DNA of 64,000 nucleotides from Paenibacillus sp. HGH0039 (GCF_000411255.1 NZ_KE150412.1:2706232-2770231), one strand, 5' to 3'. Counted from the first letter of the stretch, positions 36,054-44,682 are shown. Translations and numbers: made by a program. The notes: a model not told the origin generated them from the letters alone.

Positions 36054-36794
36054 TCACTCCGCCGCTCCGCCTTGGAGCCATTCTTTCAACCGTCCGGGAA
36101 AATCGGTGATGATCCCCGATACCCCTTTCTCGTTCAATTCCTTAAAATCATGAACCTCGTTCGCCGTGTACGGATAGACTTTCAGCCCGTTCTCCACCGC
36201 TTTCGCGACGTCTTCCGCGTCAATCGCACGGAAGTGCGGATGCAGGGAATAAACCTCTACATCGAAGCTTCGCGCGTATGCGGTCGGGTCCAGCAGGTTG
36301 TTGGCATACAGCAGGCCGATTTTCGCCTTGGGCTCGATCAGCTTGAGCCGTCTGACGCTTTTGTGATCGAAGGAAGAAGTCACAACGTTGTCGATCCGCC
36401 CGCGTTCGCTCAGAAAGTCCGCCAGCTTCTGTTCCATGCCGTTGCCGGGCGCCTTAATTTCGATGTTGATCATGACCGAGGCGGGCACCAGATCGAAGAC
36501 TTCCGCCAGCGTAGGCACTTTCTCCCCTTTGTAAGCTTCCGAGTACCAGGAGCCGGCGTCGGCTTCTTTAATCTCGGCCAGTGTTTTCTCCGCGATGGCT
36601 CCCTTTCTGTCCGTGGTCCGGTCCAACGTATGGTCGTGGATAACGATCAGTTCCCCGTCGGCAGACAGATGGACGTCAAGCTCAATACCTTCACAGCCCT
36701 GCTCAAGTCCCAGCTTGAAAGCGCCGAGCGTATTTTCGGGCGACATGCCTTTGGCCCCGCGATGCGCGATAATCATCGGTTTGTTTGCTGTCAT
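36054..36794 (-). CDS. ugpQ: cytoplasmic glycerophosphodiester phosphodiesterase
   Basis: 246 residues. GDPD TIM barrel with catalytic H11-R12 (IAHRGAKG), E38 and D40 (GIELDVHLS) and H53 (VIHDHTLDRTT). No signal peptide, which fits UgpQ rather than secreted GlpQ: diesters imported by the Ugp transporter are cut to glycerol-3-phosphate and an alcohol. First gene of ugpQ-mgtC-glpP behind a GlpP-type attenuator. Confidence 0.93.
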   Translation of the reverse strand: MTANKPMIIAHRGAKGMSPENTLGAFKLGLEQGCEGIELDVHLSADGELIVIHDHTLDRTTDRKGAIAEKTLAEIKEADAGSWYSEAYKGEKVPTLAEVFDLVPASVMINIEIKAPGNGMEQKLADFLSERGRIDNVVTSSFDHKSVRRLKLIEPKAKIGLLYANNLLDPTAYARSFDVEVYSLHPHFRAIDAEDVAKAVENGLKVYPYTANEVHDFKELNEKGVSGIITDFPGRLKEWLQGGAAE

Positions 36795-36950
36795 GATAAT
36801 TCCCTACTCCCTCCGAAGCGTCGTTGTGATGGAATCTGTGGACGTAATCCGCCGTCTTCCTAAGTGTACTTCTCTTTCCCGGATAAAATATCCTCTCGCG
36901 GGCAATTCCATACGGCTTTACAAAATCGTTAAGCTCTTTGCGGCGAATAG

Positions 36951-36995
36951 AAAAAAACACATAAGCCACCTGTCGCTAGACAAGCAACTTATGTG
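36951..36995 (-). terminator. ugpQ leader attenuator terminator
   Basis: Minus strand arms CACATAAG/CTTATGTG with inner TTGC/TGTC pairing and seven T; 155 bp upstream of ugpQ, downstream of its promoter. Confidence 0.88.
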
Positions 36996-37015
36996 AGTCT
37001 CCTAGTCTCCGTCAC
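36993..37015 (-). promoter_or_regulatory. GlpP-type antiterminator element of ugpQ leader
   Basis: Stem GTGA/TCAC plus a C-C closing mismatch around loop GGAGA-CTA-GGAGA. The 3' strand CTCAC overlaps the attenuator arm. Confidence 0.75.
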
Positions 37016-37035
37016 ATAGTATTAACTTGTACCCT

Positions 37036-37064
37036 ATCATAGTTCGGTCCACTTCATCTGTCAA
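37036..37064 (-). promoter_or_regulatory. sigma-A promoter of ugpQ-mgtC-glpP
   Basis: Perfect -35 TTGACA, 17-bp spacer, TATGAT -10 on the minus strand. Together with the attenuator this fills the 329-bp gap 36795-37123. Confidence 0.88.
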
Positions 37065-37123
37065 CGGATTTTCGACCTATTTTTAACAAAGAAATGGAAA
37101 TCCACCAGGCTGTATCCCGTCTT

Positions 37124-38482
37124 TTATTTGACGGTTTTGTTGTACTTCTCGATCTTCGACGTGATGTCCTTCGCGGCCGCATCCAAGGCGTCCTTCGGAG
37201 ACTTCTTGTTGTTCAGCACTTCCTCGATCGCCCCTTCGACAATCTGTCTGGCTTCCGGGAATACGCCCATGACGGCGCCCTGAGTAGCCGTGTTCAGCTT
37301 CGTCTGGTGCAGCTGGTCGACAGCGGTCTGGAACTGCGGGAAGCTTTTCATGTTGTCTTTGACGCTCTGCTCGTCGTATGCCTTCTTCGTGATCGGGAAG
37401 TAGCCGGTGTTGATGTGCCAGTACGCCTGCTCTTTAGGCGAAGTCAGGAACTTGATGAAGTCCCAGGTCGCTTTCTGCTCGTCGTCCGCACGGTCGTTCA
37501 TGATCCACAGGCTCGCTCCGCCTACAACGACGCCTCCGTCTTTGGCGTTAGCCGGTTTCGGCAGGAAGCCGGTTCCGACTTCGAACTTGCCTTTGGAGCT
37601 GTCCACAAGGCCCTTCAGAGCTGCCGTAGAATCGAGAATCATGCCGACTTGACCGGCGGAGAAAGCTTTCTTCGAATCGTCTGTTTTGCGTCCGAGGTTG
37701 TTCATCGCTTTGCTGTCCACCATGTTCTTCCACCAGGTCAGCGTCTGGACGCCCGCTTCGGAATTGACGAGCGACTGGGTCGCCAGCTCTTTGCGGCCGT
37801 TGTCGTTGTTGATATATTCCGCTCCCTGATTGGCGAAAAACTGCTCCATAAACCAGCCGTAAATCGCGAAGTTACCGCCAGTCGCCTTGCCCGTTTTCGA
37901 AATGGCTTCGGCCGCTTTCTGAAACTCTTCGTAGGTGGCCGGCGGCTTTTCCGGGTCGAGTCCGGCCGCTTTAAACAAGTCCTTATTATAGTAGAGAACC
38001 GGATTGGACGTGTTGAACGGCATGGAGAACAGCTTGTCGTTAAACGTGTAGTAGCCGGTAATGTTCGGCTCCAGCTGCGTGAGGTCGTATTTGTCCGCAT
38101 CTATGAAATTTTGCATAGGGGTAACCATCTTGGAGTCGATCATGAATCGGCTTCCGATTTCGTACATTTGTACGACGGATGGGCCTTCTTTCGTACCCAT
38201 CGAAGCTTTCAGCTTGCTGAGCAGGTCGTCATAGGAGCCCTGGAATATCGCTTCCACTTTAATTTTGTCTTGGGAAGCGTTGTAATCGGCCACGAGCTGG
38301 TCGACGACCTTCGTGTTGGCTCCGCCCATGGCGTGCCAGAAAACGACTTTCTTCGGTCCGCTGCCGGAGCCGCTGTCCGCGCCTCCTTTGTCGCCCGTAC
38401 CGGCGGTGTCCGATCCGCCGCAGCCGGCGGAGACAAGCATAACCGCCGTTAATAAAGAAGCAGCCATCCCTTTTTTATTCAT
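37124..38482 (-). CDS. ugpB: glycerol-3-phosphate/glycerophosphodiester ABC transporter substrate-binding lipoprotein
   Basis: 452 residues. Lipoprotein signal with cleavage at SAGC and a Gly/Ser/Asp tether. Cluster D solute-binding protein; blocks VVFWHAMGG, MPFNTSNPVLYYNKDLFKAAGLDP, VVGGASLWIMNDR and YWHINTGYFPITKKAYDE closely follow E. coli UgpB. Captures G3P or glycerophosphodiesters outside the membrane. Last gene of ugpA-ugpE-ugpB, 102 bp after ugpE. Confidence 0.9.
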   Translation of the reverse strand: MNKKGMAASLLTAVMLVSAGCGGSDTAGTGDKGGADSGSGSGPKKVVFWHAMGGANTKVVDQLVADYNASQDKIKVEAIFQGSYDDLLSKLKASMGTKEGPSVVQMYEIGSRFMIDSKMVTPMQNFIDADKYDLTQLEPNITGYYTFNDKLFSMPFNTSNPVLYYNKDLFKAAGLDPEKPPATYEEFQKAAEAISKTGKATGGNFAIYGWFMEQFFANQGAEYINNDNGRKELATQSLVNSEAGVQTLTWWKNMVDSKAMNNLGRKTDDSKKAFSAGQVGMILDSTAALKGLVDSSKGKFEVGTGFLPKPANAKDGGVVVGGASLWIMNDRADDEQKATWDFIKFLTSPKEQAYWHINTGYFPITKKAYDEQSVKDNMKSFPQFQTAVDQLHQTKLNTATQGAVMGVFPEARQIVEGAIEEVLNNKKSPKDALDAAAKDITSKIEKYNKTVK

Positions 38483-38584
38483 AGCTATTTCTTCCCCCTA
38501 GTTAAACAAGATTGGTTTGGTTTATTTATGAATCATCCGCCGCCGGAAGACCGGCGGCAGATCAAACATCAGAGTGAAGCTCCA

Positions 38585-39409
38585 TCAGCCTTTGACCGCA
38601 CCCGCCGTAATCCCTCTTACGAGCTGCTTGACGCCCAGCGCGAGCAGCAGGAAGGACGGCAGGAGGACGATGGTGATTCCCGCGAGAATCATGTTCCACG
38701 ACATGACTTCCGCATGCTGGAGCATGGCGACGCCGATTTGAACGGTCCGCATGGACACCTTGTTCGTGATGAGCAAAGGCCAGAGGTAGCTGTTCCAGTG
38801 CGTCAGGAACTCATAGACGGCAAGCGTGGACAAAGCCGGCTTGGAGAGCGGCAGCACGATGGAGAAGAAGTTCCGCCAGTGTCCGCATCCGTCGATCTTC
38901 GCCGCATCGAACAATTCGTGCGGCAGTTGGAGGAAAAACTGGCGGAGCAGGAACACGCCGAAGGCCGCCGCCATGAAAGGCACGATCAGGCCCGGGTAGC
39001 TGTCCATCCATCCCCAAGACTTGATCGTCAGGTAATTCGGAATGATGGTGACTTCCCACGGGATCATCATGGTGGCCAGGAAAACCATGAACAGGGCATT
39101 TTTTCCGGTGAAATTCAGAAAAGAGAACGCGTAAGCCGCCATGGCGGACGTAATAACCTGGCTGACCATAATCGCGGACGACACGATAAAACTGTTCAGA
39201 ATGAACTGAAAGACCGGAACATTGTCGATAGCGGCTTTAAAATTCCCCCAGTAAAGCTGGCTCGGCACAATTGCCGGCGGGAACTTGGAAACCTCCTGCT
39301 CCGTCATAAACGAAGAGAGCACCGTGAAGAGGAGCGGGTACAAGACCACCAGGGCCAGCACGATAAGAAGCAGGTAAAGCAGCGTGTTGTTCAGTCTCCG
39401 TGCGATCAT
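38585..39409 (-). CDS. ugpE: glycerol-3-phosphate ABC transporter permease UgpE
   Basis: 274 residues, six membrane helices, MalG/UgpE-type permease with EAA loop ELFDAAKIDGCGHWRNFFSIVLPLSKPAL. Starts on ATGATC, overlapping the ugpA stop by 4 bp. Pairs with UgpA in the membrane. No ATPase gene (ugpC) is in the window, so a shared MsmX-type ATPase is likely. Confidence 0.92.
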   Translation of the reverse strand: MIARRLNNTLLYLLLIVLALVVLYPLLFTVLSSFMTEQEVSKFPPAIVPSQLYWGNFKAAIDNVPVFQFILNSFIVSSAIMVSQVITSAMAAYAFSFLNFTGKNALFMVFLATMMIPWEVTIIPNYLTIKSWGWMDSYPGLIVPFMAAAFGVFLLRQFFLQLPHELFDAAKIDGCGHWRNFFSIVLPLSKPALSTLAVYEFLTHWNSYLWPLLITNKVSMRTVQIGVAMLQHAEVMSWNMILAGITIVLLPSFLLLALGVKQLVRGITAGAVKG

Positions 39410-40311
39410 TGATAATGCACCTTCTTTTCCAGAACCGTAAACTGCAGAACGGTCAATATCAGAATGATAAAGAAGAGAATGAGCGCCTCGGCGCTGCCCG
39501 TTCCGAAACGGAAGTTGACGAAGGCTTCCTGGTAGATGGAGTAGACGACCACATTCGTCGAATCCATCGGTCCGCCTTTAGTCAGAATGTTGATTTGTCC
39601 GAACGCCTGGAATGCTCCGATCACCGATATGATAAGAGCGAAGAACAGAGTCGGGGACAGCAGCGGCAGAACGATCTGGATGAAGGTGCGCACCGGACCC
39701 GATCCGTCGATTTTGGCGCTCTCGTAAATTTCTTCCGGCACCCCTTGCATACCGCTGGATAGGACGATAAACAGGAAACCCATGTTCATCCAGACGGTCA
39801 TGAGGGAAACGGAAATCAGCGCCCACGCGGGATCGGTCAGCCACGGAATGGCCTGAATGTGAACCAGGCTCAGGAAGTAGTTGAGCATGCCGGCCGTAGG
39901 GTGAAACAGCAGCAGCCAGATAATCGAGCCCGTACCTACCGAAATGACGAGGGGCAGGGAAAACACGAACTGGAAAATCTTCATCCCTTTCAGCTTGTTG
40001 TGTGTAATGGCCGCCAGGAGCAGAGCCCAGATGATACTAGTCGGTACGGTATATAAAATAAAGAGCAGCGTCACTTTCAGATCCGAATAAAACTGGCCCG
40101 ACTGGAACAAATCGACGAAGTTATCAAACCATACAAATTCAGCGACACGCCCCCTCGGATCGGTGAGCGTCATGCTCAGGTAAACCGATCTCAGCATCGG
40201 GTAGAACAAAAAGGTGGCGAAAATAATCAGGGACGGCGCCAGAAAGAAATACGCAAGCGCGTTTTCCCGCCATCTTTTCTTTTTTGATAAAACGCTTTCA
40301 TGACTTGGCAA
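39406..40311 (-). CDS. ugpA: glycerol-3-phosphate ABC transporter permease UgpA
   Basis: 301 residues, six membrane helices, MalF/UgpA-type with EAA loop EIYESAKIDGSGPVRTFIQIVLPLLSPTL. The start is TTG, preceded by GAGAGGGG at 8-nt spacing. First structural gene after a GlpP-type leader. Confidence 0.92.
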   Translation of the reverse strand: MPSHESVLSKKKRWRENALAYFFLAPSLIIFATFLFYPMLRSVYLSMTLTDPRGRVAEFVWFDNFVDLFQSGQFYSDLKVTLLFILYTVPTSIIWALLLAAITHNKLKGMKIFQFVFSLPLVISVGTGSIIWLLLFHPTAGMLNYFLSLVHIQAIPWLTDPAWALISVSLMTVWMNMGFLFIVLSSGMQGVPEEIYESAKIDGSGPVRTFIQIVLPLLSPTLFFALIISVIGAFQAFGQINILTKGGPMDSTNVVVYSIYQEAFVNFRFGTGSAEALILFFIILILTVLQFTVLEKKVHYQ

Positions 40312-40461
40312 GCGGCATACCCCTCTCTCTCAATCGTGCTCTGTACCCTACCCGTCCGGAGGTTCATCTGCAGCTTGAACCGGTTCCCGGCTTTACCGAT
40401 GGAGTTCTCTTTGAAGGAGTGCATCAGGTAAAAACGACGGATAGCCGTTATAATCCGACAG

Positions 40462-40516
40462 AAAAAAGATTCACATAAATTGCAAGGCCGCCTGGACCTT
40501 GCAACTTACGTGAATC
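40462..40516 (-). terminator. ugpAEB leader attenuator terminator
   Basis: Minus strand arms GATTCACGTAA and TTTATGTGAATC with inner TTGCAAGG/CCTTGCAA, followed by six T; 150 bp before ugpA. Confidence 0.9.
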
Positions 40517-40532
40517 TCCACTTCTCCGTCAC
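40510..40532 (-). promoter_or_regulatory. GlpP-type antiterminator element of ugp leader
   Basis: Stem GTGA/TCAC plus one mismatch around loop GGAGA-AGT-GGAGA; the 3' strand is the attenuator's first arm. Confidence 0.75.
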
Positions 40533-40552
40533 AAATTATTAACTTATTTCAT

Positions 40553-40581
40553 ATCATAAGCGGTAAAATCGGTTATGTCAA
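40553..40581 (-). promoter_or_regulatory. sigma-A promoter of ugpAEB
   Basis: TTGACA, 17-bp spacer, TATGAT on the minus strand: same boxes as the ugpQ promoter. Confidence 0.88.
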
Positions 40582-40589
40582 CGCTTACA
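40576..40589 (-). promoter_or_regulatory. CcpA cre site overlapping the ugp -35
   Basis: Minus strand TGTAAGCGTTGACA matches every fixed position of the cre consensus TGTAANCGNTNACA and contains the -35 box, so CcpA binding should repress ugpAEB in rich sugar. Confidence 0.8.
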
Positions 40590-40673
40590 GACCATTTTTT
40601 TACTAAGAAAATAACGGAATCATCCTTTAAATAGATAATTCCGTTACGGTTTATTTCAGCATCGGAACGAAAT

Positions 40674-41360
40674 CTATCCCGCAGCCCCCGCTCCTCCCCG
40701 TTTTCCCCTGCCCCCAAACATCACTTTCTGTCCGGCATATCCGCCCGCAAAAATCAGCAAAGAAATCCAGGGCGATACGGTAAAAACAGGCAGGTAAGGC
40801 TTTAACAGCATCCCGGCAGCAGTCACCGCTCCGATACTTACGATGTACAGCAGCAGGAAAAGCAGACGAAATTTACGCTCGCTCCCGTTAAAGGCGGTTT
40901 TATTCATCAGAGCAAGAATCACCTTCACCACAAGGATGGAGTCAACGGCGGCAATAAACAGAAAAGTCGGGCTGACTTCGTTCATTCGCCCGATCCCGGC
41001 ACCCGCCATTATCGTTAAAAAGCCGGTAACGGCGTAGGCCAGGAACATCCAGGTAAGGGTGATCCATGGGATCATAACAACCATGCGGAACCGCTCCGCT
41101 CGGCCCCGAGAAGGCAGCTGGGAAACAAGATCCTTACAGTATGCGAGAGGATCGGTTCCGAATACGACGCGGGCGCTGCGTCCTTCCTTCTGCGCCTGCA
41201 GCAAGTGCTGAAGCATTTCCAGGAGCAGTTCTTCCCCCTGTCTCTCATCGATATCGCTCGTGCGGATATAAACAAGCATGCCTCCGTAGTACTTTTTATT
41301 TTCCTCATTGAGCTGCTGCTGTAGCTTGGCATTTTCAGCACTCATTTGACTTGTATTCAT
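40674..41360 (-). CDS. DUF1129-type membrane protein
   Basis: 228 residues. Cytoplasmic N-terminus (LQQQLNEENKKYYGGMLVYIRTSDIDERQGEELLLEMLQHLLQAQKEG-like, residues 13-60) as in DUF1129 proteins, then four to five membrane helices and a Gly/Arg-rich tail. Overlaps the PadR regulator by 4 bp. PadR-DUF1129 pairs are common in Bacillota; the function is not established, perhaps membrane-stress sensing. Confidence 0.8.
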   Translation of the reverse strand: MNTSQMSAENAKLQQQLNEENKKYYGGMLVYIRTSDIDERQGEELLLEMLQHLLQAQKEGRSARVVFGTDPLAYCKDLVSQLPSRGRAERFRMVVMIPWITLTWMFLAYAVTGFLTIMAGAGIGRMNEVSPTFLFIAAVDSILVVKVILALMNKTAFNGSERKFRLLFLLLYIVSIGAVTAAGMLLKPYLPVFTVSPWISLLIFAGGYAGQKVMFGGRGKRGGAGAAG

Positions 41361-41704
41361 CGGGATTGCCCTCCTTCTAAAATGTGATCCACACTCCGCT
41401 TCATTGCGCTCCAGTTGTCATGGAACTGAGCCAGCACCTCCCCGCCCGCTTTCGTAAGCCGGTAATATTTTCTTGGAGGTCCTCCGGAACGCGTGTCGGC
41501 CTTCATATAGCCCTCAATCCATTTCTCCTTCTGCATGCGGAGCAGCACCGGATAAATGCTTCCTTCGCTGACATAGTTGAATCCGCTTTCCTGAAGCTTC
41601 CGGGACAGTTCGTAACCGTAGACTTCATTCTGCGAGATGATTGCGAGAATACACCCCTCCAGGATCCCCTTTAACATCTGTGTGTACGTAGAAATGTAAA
41701 TCAT
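41357..41704 (-). CDS. PadR-family transcriptional regulator
   Basis: 115 residues. PadR wHTH: QMLKGILEGCILAIIS, NEVYGYELSRKLQESGF, SEGSIYPVLLRMQKEKWI and the GGPPRKYYRLTKAG wing. Start is uncertain: ATG at 41704 lacks a well-spaced ribosome site, GTG at 41719 has none. Represses padR-type operons including its membrane-protein partner. Upstream (41735-41820) AACTAACTT and AAGTTAGT half-sites form a wide inverted repeat that may be its operator. Confidence 0.88.
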   Translation of the reverse strand: MIYISTYTQMLKGILEGCILAIISQNEVYGYELSRKLQESGFNYVSEGSIYPVLLRMQKEKWIEGYMKADTRSGGPPRKYYRLTKAGGEVLAQFHDNWSAMKRSVDHILEGGQSR

Positions 41705-41840
41705 CCCCTCAATCCGCACTTATTCATTGCGCACCTAACTAACTTGCATTGCAATATAGTAACCCAGAAAGAAAACAAGGAGTCTTTATTCGATAACTAC
41801 CTTGTTATATAAGTTAGTCTAGCTGACTTTGGTTTTCCTG

Positions 41841-42251
41841 TCAAGCCTCCACCTGATTAATCGCAGACTCCGTCGCAATCTGCCAACGGACACCGTAGGC
41901 ATCCTCGATCCTGCCGAACATCGTGCCCCAGAACATCCTCTGCAGAGGCATCAGGACTTTGCCGCCCTCCGAAAGTGCGCCGAAGATCTGCTCCGCTTCG
42001 GCATCGGTGCCGAATTCAAGCGTAAGGTCCAGCCCGCTGCCCCTTTCTACCCGATCGCTGTCCGCCATGTAGAACGTTAACCCGCACGCCTTCAGCACCA
42101 GGTGCATCACCCGATCACGATCCTGCCCGTATTGGGCGGGAGCATCCCCGAAGGTTTGAATGTTCACAATTTCTCCCCGCAAGGCCCGGGCATAAAACGC
42201 CCCCTGCTCCCTCGCATTTTCACTGTACAAATACGGTCTTAAAACAGCCAT
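41841..42251 (-). CDS. VOC-superfamily PhnB-like protein
   Basis: 136 residues, one vicinal-oxygen-chelate module pair: PYLYSENAREQGAFYARAL, FYMADSD, TLEFGTDAEAEQIFGALSEGG and FWGTMFGRIEDAYGVRWQI. PhnB/YjdN-like proteins have unknown or varied activity. GAAGGAGAA precedes the ATG. Single gene. Confidence 0.88.
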   Translation of the reverse strand: MAVLRPYLYSENAREQGAFYARALRGEIVNIQTFGDAPAQYGQDRDRVMHLVLKACGLTFYMADSDRVERGSGLDLTLEFGTDAEAEQIFGALSEGGKVLMPLQRMFWGTMFGRIEDAYGVRWQIATESAINQVEA

Positions 42252-42289
42252 CGGAATTTCTCCTTCTCGGTTTATTCAAGCCTGACATT

Positions 42290-42778
42290 CGCAAATTTTA
42301 CTGTTTCAATTTTTATCGAACTTATCGCGGGCGGTTATTACAAGCGGACGATCCTGCGCAGCGGCGGCGGAGCCGTGCTCCTTTTGTACATCGTTTCCAC
42401 CATTCCGATCGCCATCGCCACCATCACCCACGGAGCGCATAAAATCGACGAGTCGATGCGTTCGGAGCTGATAGCCACTACCGGGAGCGGATGAACAAGT
42501 CCGAGGTCCGGGAAGATATCGACCGTCTGGCCGTTGCCGCGGGCGCTTTCTCCGATGACGACTCTTATGATATCCGGGCATACGTCGGAAATTACAGCTC
42601 CTCGTATACATTCCAGAGCAGCCTACCCTTCACTACCTATGATGCCCAGGGACAAGTCGTTCATGAAAAATCGTATGACAACGTCATAATAATCGCACCC
42701 GGCGAGAAAAAAAAGCTCGACAGCTACTACACGTCGAACACATTCGTTACATACCGGTACACCTTTACCGCCCGGTAG
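42290..42778 (+). pseudogene. frameshifted or 5'-truncated membrane-protein gene remnant
   Basis: Two adjacent plus-strand frames look like one protein. Frame A (to TGA at 42492) lacks a start and encodes a basic stretch GGYYKRTILRSGG, one membrane helix (AVLLLYIVSTIPIAIATI) and HGAHKIDESMRSEL. Frame B, open from before 42470 with an ATG at 42491, encodes SHYRERMNKSEVREDIDRL then a hydrophilic beta-rich domain ending at 42778 (95 residues from the ATG). A single-base shift near 42460-42490 would join them. Alternatively B alone is a small ATGA-coupled gene. Family not recognised. Confidence 0.45.
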
Positions 42779-42920
42779 CGGGCTCTAACCGTCCGCACGG
42801 CCGCGTACTATTTTTGCATGCGGGCTTGCTGCCTGCGTGCCGCTTAATTGCCTGAAGCTCTCGTGATTCTGTAACCCCCTCTATGCGGCGGCAGGAGAAG
42901 CAGCGGCGGCAAAAGAAAAA

Positions 42921-42958
42921 CAAAGCATGCCCCGGTTTTAAGACCCGGGCATGCTTTG
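42921..42958. terminator. bidirectional intrinsic terminator
   Basis: CAAAGCATGCCC/GGGCATGCTTTG arms, T-rich on the minus-strand side; ends the MBL gene. Confidence 0.9.
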
Positions 42959-42959
42959 T

Positions 42960-43730
42960 TTAGTTGGACGCGGCTCCCGCGGCCTCGAGCCACTGCCCGT
43001 CCGCCGGAACGTCGGTCCGTTCCGACAGCCCCTCCTCCTCCAGGCGCGCGAGAAGCTCCTCGCGCGTCAGGAGGCAGTGATTGATCGCCTCCATGTGCAC
43101 GGCGATCACCCGCGTTTGCGGCGCCTTGCGGCAAACGGAGACCACATCGTCGGCCGTCATCGTAATCGGATCGCCGGCCGTGAAAACGGCACCCCCTGCG
43201 TTCACGACCGTTACCGCAGGCTGATGTCTCTCCAGCGCCTCCGCCACTTCGGCGCAGTAGATCGTATCGCCGGCGATATACACCGCCGGCTCCCCTTCCG
43301 CGCGGAGCACGAAGCCCGACACCGGACCCATGGCTGCGCCGATGTCGCCGGTTCCGTGCTGTCCGGATGTACGCGCGATGCTCAGACCGCGCCAGGCCGC
43401 CTCCTCCTCTACGGCCGATACGGCCGTGAAGCCCTGCTCCGCAAGCGTTTCCGCATCCCCCGGCTGGCACAGGACGGGCGTTCCCTTGGGCAGCCTTCCG
43501 GCGGCCTCCGCGTCCCAGTGATCACGGTGCAGATGCGTGATCAGCACCAGGTCCGGCTCCAGCAGCTCTTCCGCGGGTACCGGAAGCGGCACGAGCGGGT
43601 TACGCCGGTCGTTGGCCGTGTTCGGGATCGGCGGGTTGGCCCCGGCTCCGCTCATCATCGGATCCACGAGAATGCGCCGGCCTCCGTATTCCAGCCACAG
43701 CGTTGCGTTGCGTATCAAACGGATTTTCAT
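42960..43730 (-). CDS. MBL-fold metal-dependent hydrolase (UlaG-like)
   Basis: 256 residues. Metallo-beta-lactamase fold: LIRNATLWLEYGGRRILVDPM, zinc motif THLHRDHWD (about 65-73), second His in TSGQHGTG, Asp in YIAGDTIYC and a final VHMEAINHC. Likely hydrolase; substrate unknown. AGGAGGCG before the ATG. Divergent from an Lrp-type regulator 145 bp away, which may control it. Confidence 0.9.
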   Translation of the reverse strand: MKIRLIRNATLWLEYGGRRILVDPMMSGAGANPPIPNTANDRRNPLVPLPVPAEELLEPDLVLITHLHRDHWDAEAAGRLPKGTPVLCQPGDAETLAEQGFTAVSAVEEEAAWRGLSIARTSGQHGTGDIGAAMGPVSGFVLRAEGEPAVYIAGDTIYCAEVAEALERHQPAVTVVNAGGAVFTAGDPITMTADDVVSVCRKAPQTRVIAVHMEAINHCLLTREELLARLEEEGLSERTDVPADGQWLEAAGAASN

Positions 43731-43875
43731 AGAATCGCCTCCATAAGTACCAATATCTTTTTAAAAAAGGATTTGATACAATTTTATAAAAAGAGGAGCG
43801 GCTCCGGAAAGGACCCCGTGAAAGATCTGAGGCAGTCCCTTTTTCACCATGAAAGTATTCGGAAGGCGGATGGAC

Positions 43876-44298
43876 ATGTTCAGCATTGATGAGACGGATC
43901 ACAAGATTTTGCAGTGCCTTCTGGAGGATGCGACCCGCTCGAATAAAGAGATCGGCCTCAAGGTTCATTTGACCGGCCAGGCGGTAGGAGCAAGAATACG
44001 GAAGCTGGAAGACTGGGGAATTATCGAGGGACGGACCCTCAAGTGGAATCCGGAAAAGCTCGGCCTTACGGTGCACGCCATGGTCACGGTATTTCTGAAA
44101 TCCCAGAACGCCCACGGTGATCTGCAAATGTTCGCCTCCCGCGACTCCCGCATTCTGGAAGCCCACCGTGTCAGCGGAGAGGGCTGCTACTGGCTGCGTG
44201 TGCAGGTCGGAAGCAACGAGGATCTCAATGCCTTCCTCGACGATTTATTGAAGTACGGCAATTATAAAGTCAGTTTATCCATCGGCAAAATCAAATAA
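43876..44298 (+). CDS. Lrp/AsnC-family transcriptional regulator
   Basis: About 140 residues. HTH: IDETDHKILQCLLEDATRSN, KEIGLKVHLTGQAVGARIRKLEDWGII; RAM ligand domain follows (VHAMVTVFLKS, EAHRVSGEGCYWLRVQVGS). Three in-frame ATGs exist; the third (43876) has GGAAGG at 9-nt spacing. Probably amino-acid responsive, target may be the divergent MBL hydrolase. Confidence 0.9.
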   Translation: MFSIDETDHKILQCLLEDATRSNKEIGLKVHLTGQAVGARIRKLEDWGIIEGRTLKWNPEKLGLTVHAMVTVFLKSQNAHGDLQMFASRDSRILEAHRVSGEGCYWLRVQVGSNEDLNAFLDDLLKYGNYKVSLSIGKIK

Positions 44299-44328
44299 GG
44301 CCCCCATCATTTCCCGGGATAAAACAAA

Positions 44329-44363
44329 GAAGCTGTCCACAACATAAGGTTGTGAACAGCTTC
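44329..44363. terminator. bidirectional intrinsic terminator
   Basis: GAAGCTGT/ACAGCTTC arms with inner CACAAC/GTTGTG; shared by the convergent Lrp and cold-shock genes. Confidence 0.9.
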
Positions 44364-44379
44364 TCTCGTTTAGCTGAAA

Positions 44380-44580
44380 TTACAGCTTAACAACGTTCTC
44401 AGCTTGCGGTCCGCGGTTGCCTTGAACTACGTTGAACTCAACGCGTTGGCCTTCGTCCAGGGACTTGAAGCCTTCGCCTTGGATTGCGGAGAAGTGTACG
44501 AATACATCGTTGCCGCCTTCAACTTCGATAAAACCAAAGCCTTTTTCAGCGTTGAACCATTTAACTGTACCAGTTTGCAT
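44380..44580 (-). CDS. cspB: cold shock protein (CspB-like)
   Basis: 66-residue OB-fold RNA/ssDNA chaperone with RNP1 KGFGFIEV and RNP2 [17 protein letters not shown] precedes the ATG. Long leader (about 100 nt), usual for cold-shock mRNAs. Which Csp paralogue this is cannot be told. Confidence 0.95.
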   Translation of the reverse strand: MQTGTVKWFNAEKGFGFIEVEGGNDVFVHFSAIQGEGFKSLDEGQRVEFNVVQGNRGPQAENVVKL

Positions 44581-44682
44581 GTGTGGTACCTCCTAGAAAT
44601 TAAATTTAACATGTTCTTTTTACTCTTGAAGCAAATAAAAATTCACATATTATAAAAGGCTCCATCTCACAAATGATAACCC

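Noticed and set aside
37124-40311. Generic sugar ABC transporter annotation
   Set aside because: UgpB sequence blocks, the GlpP-type leader and glp neighbours favour glycerol-phosphate uptake; the absence of an ATPase gene is normal where MsmX is shared.
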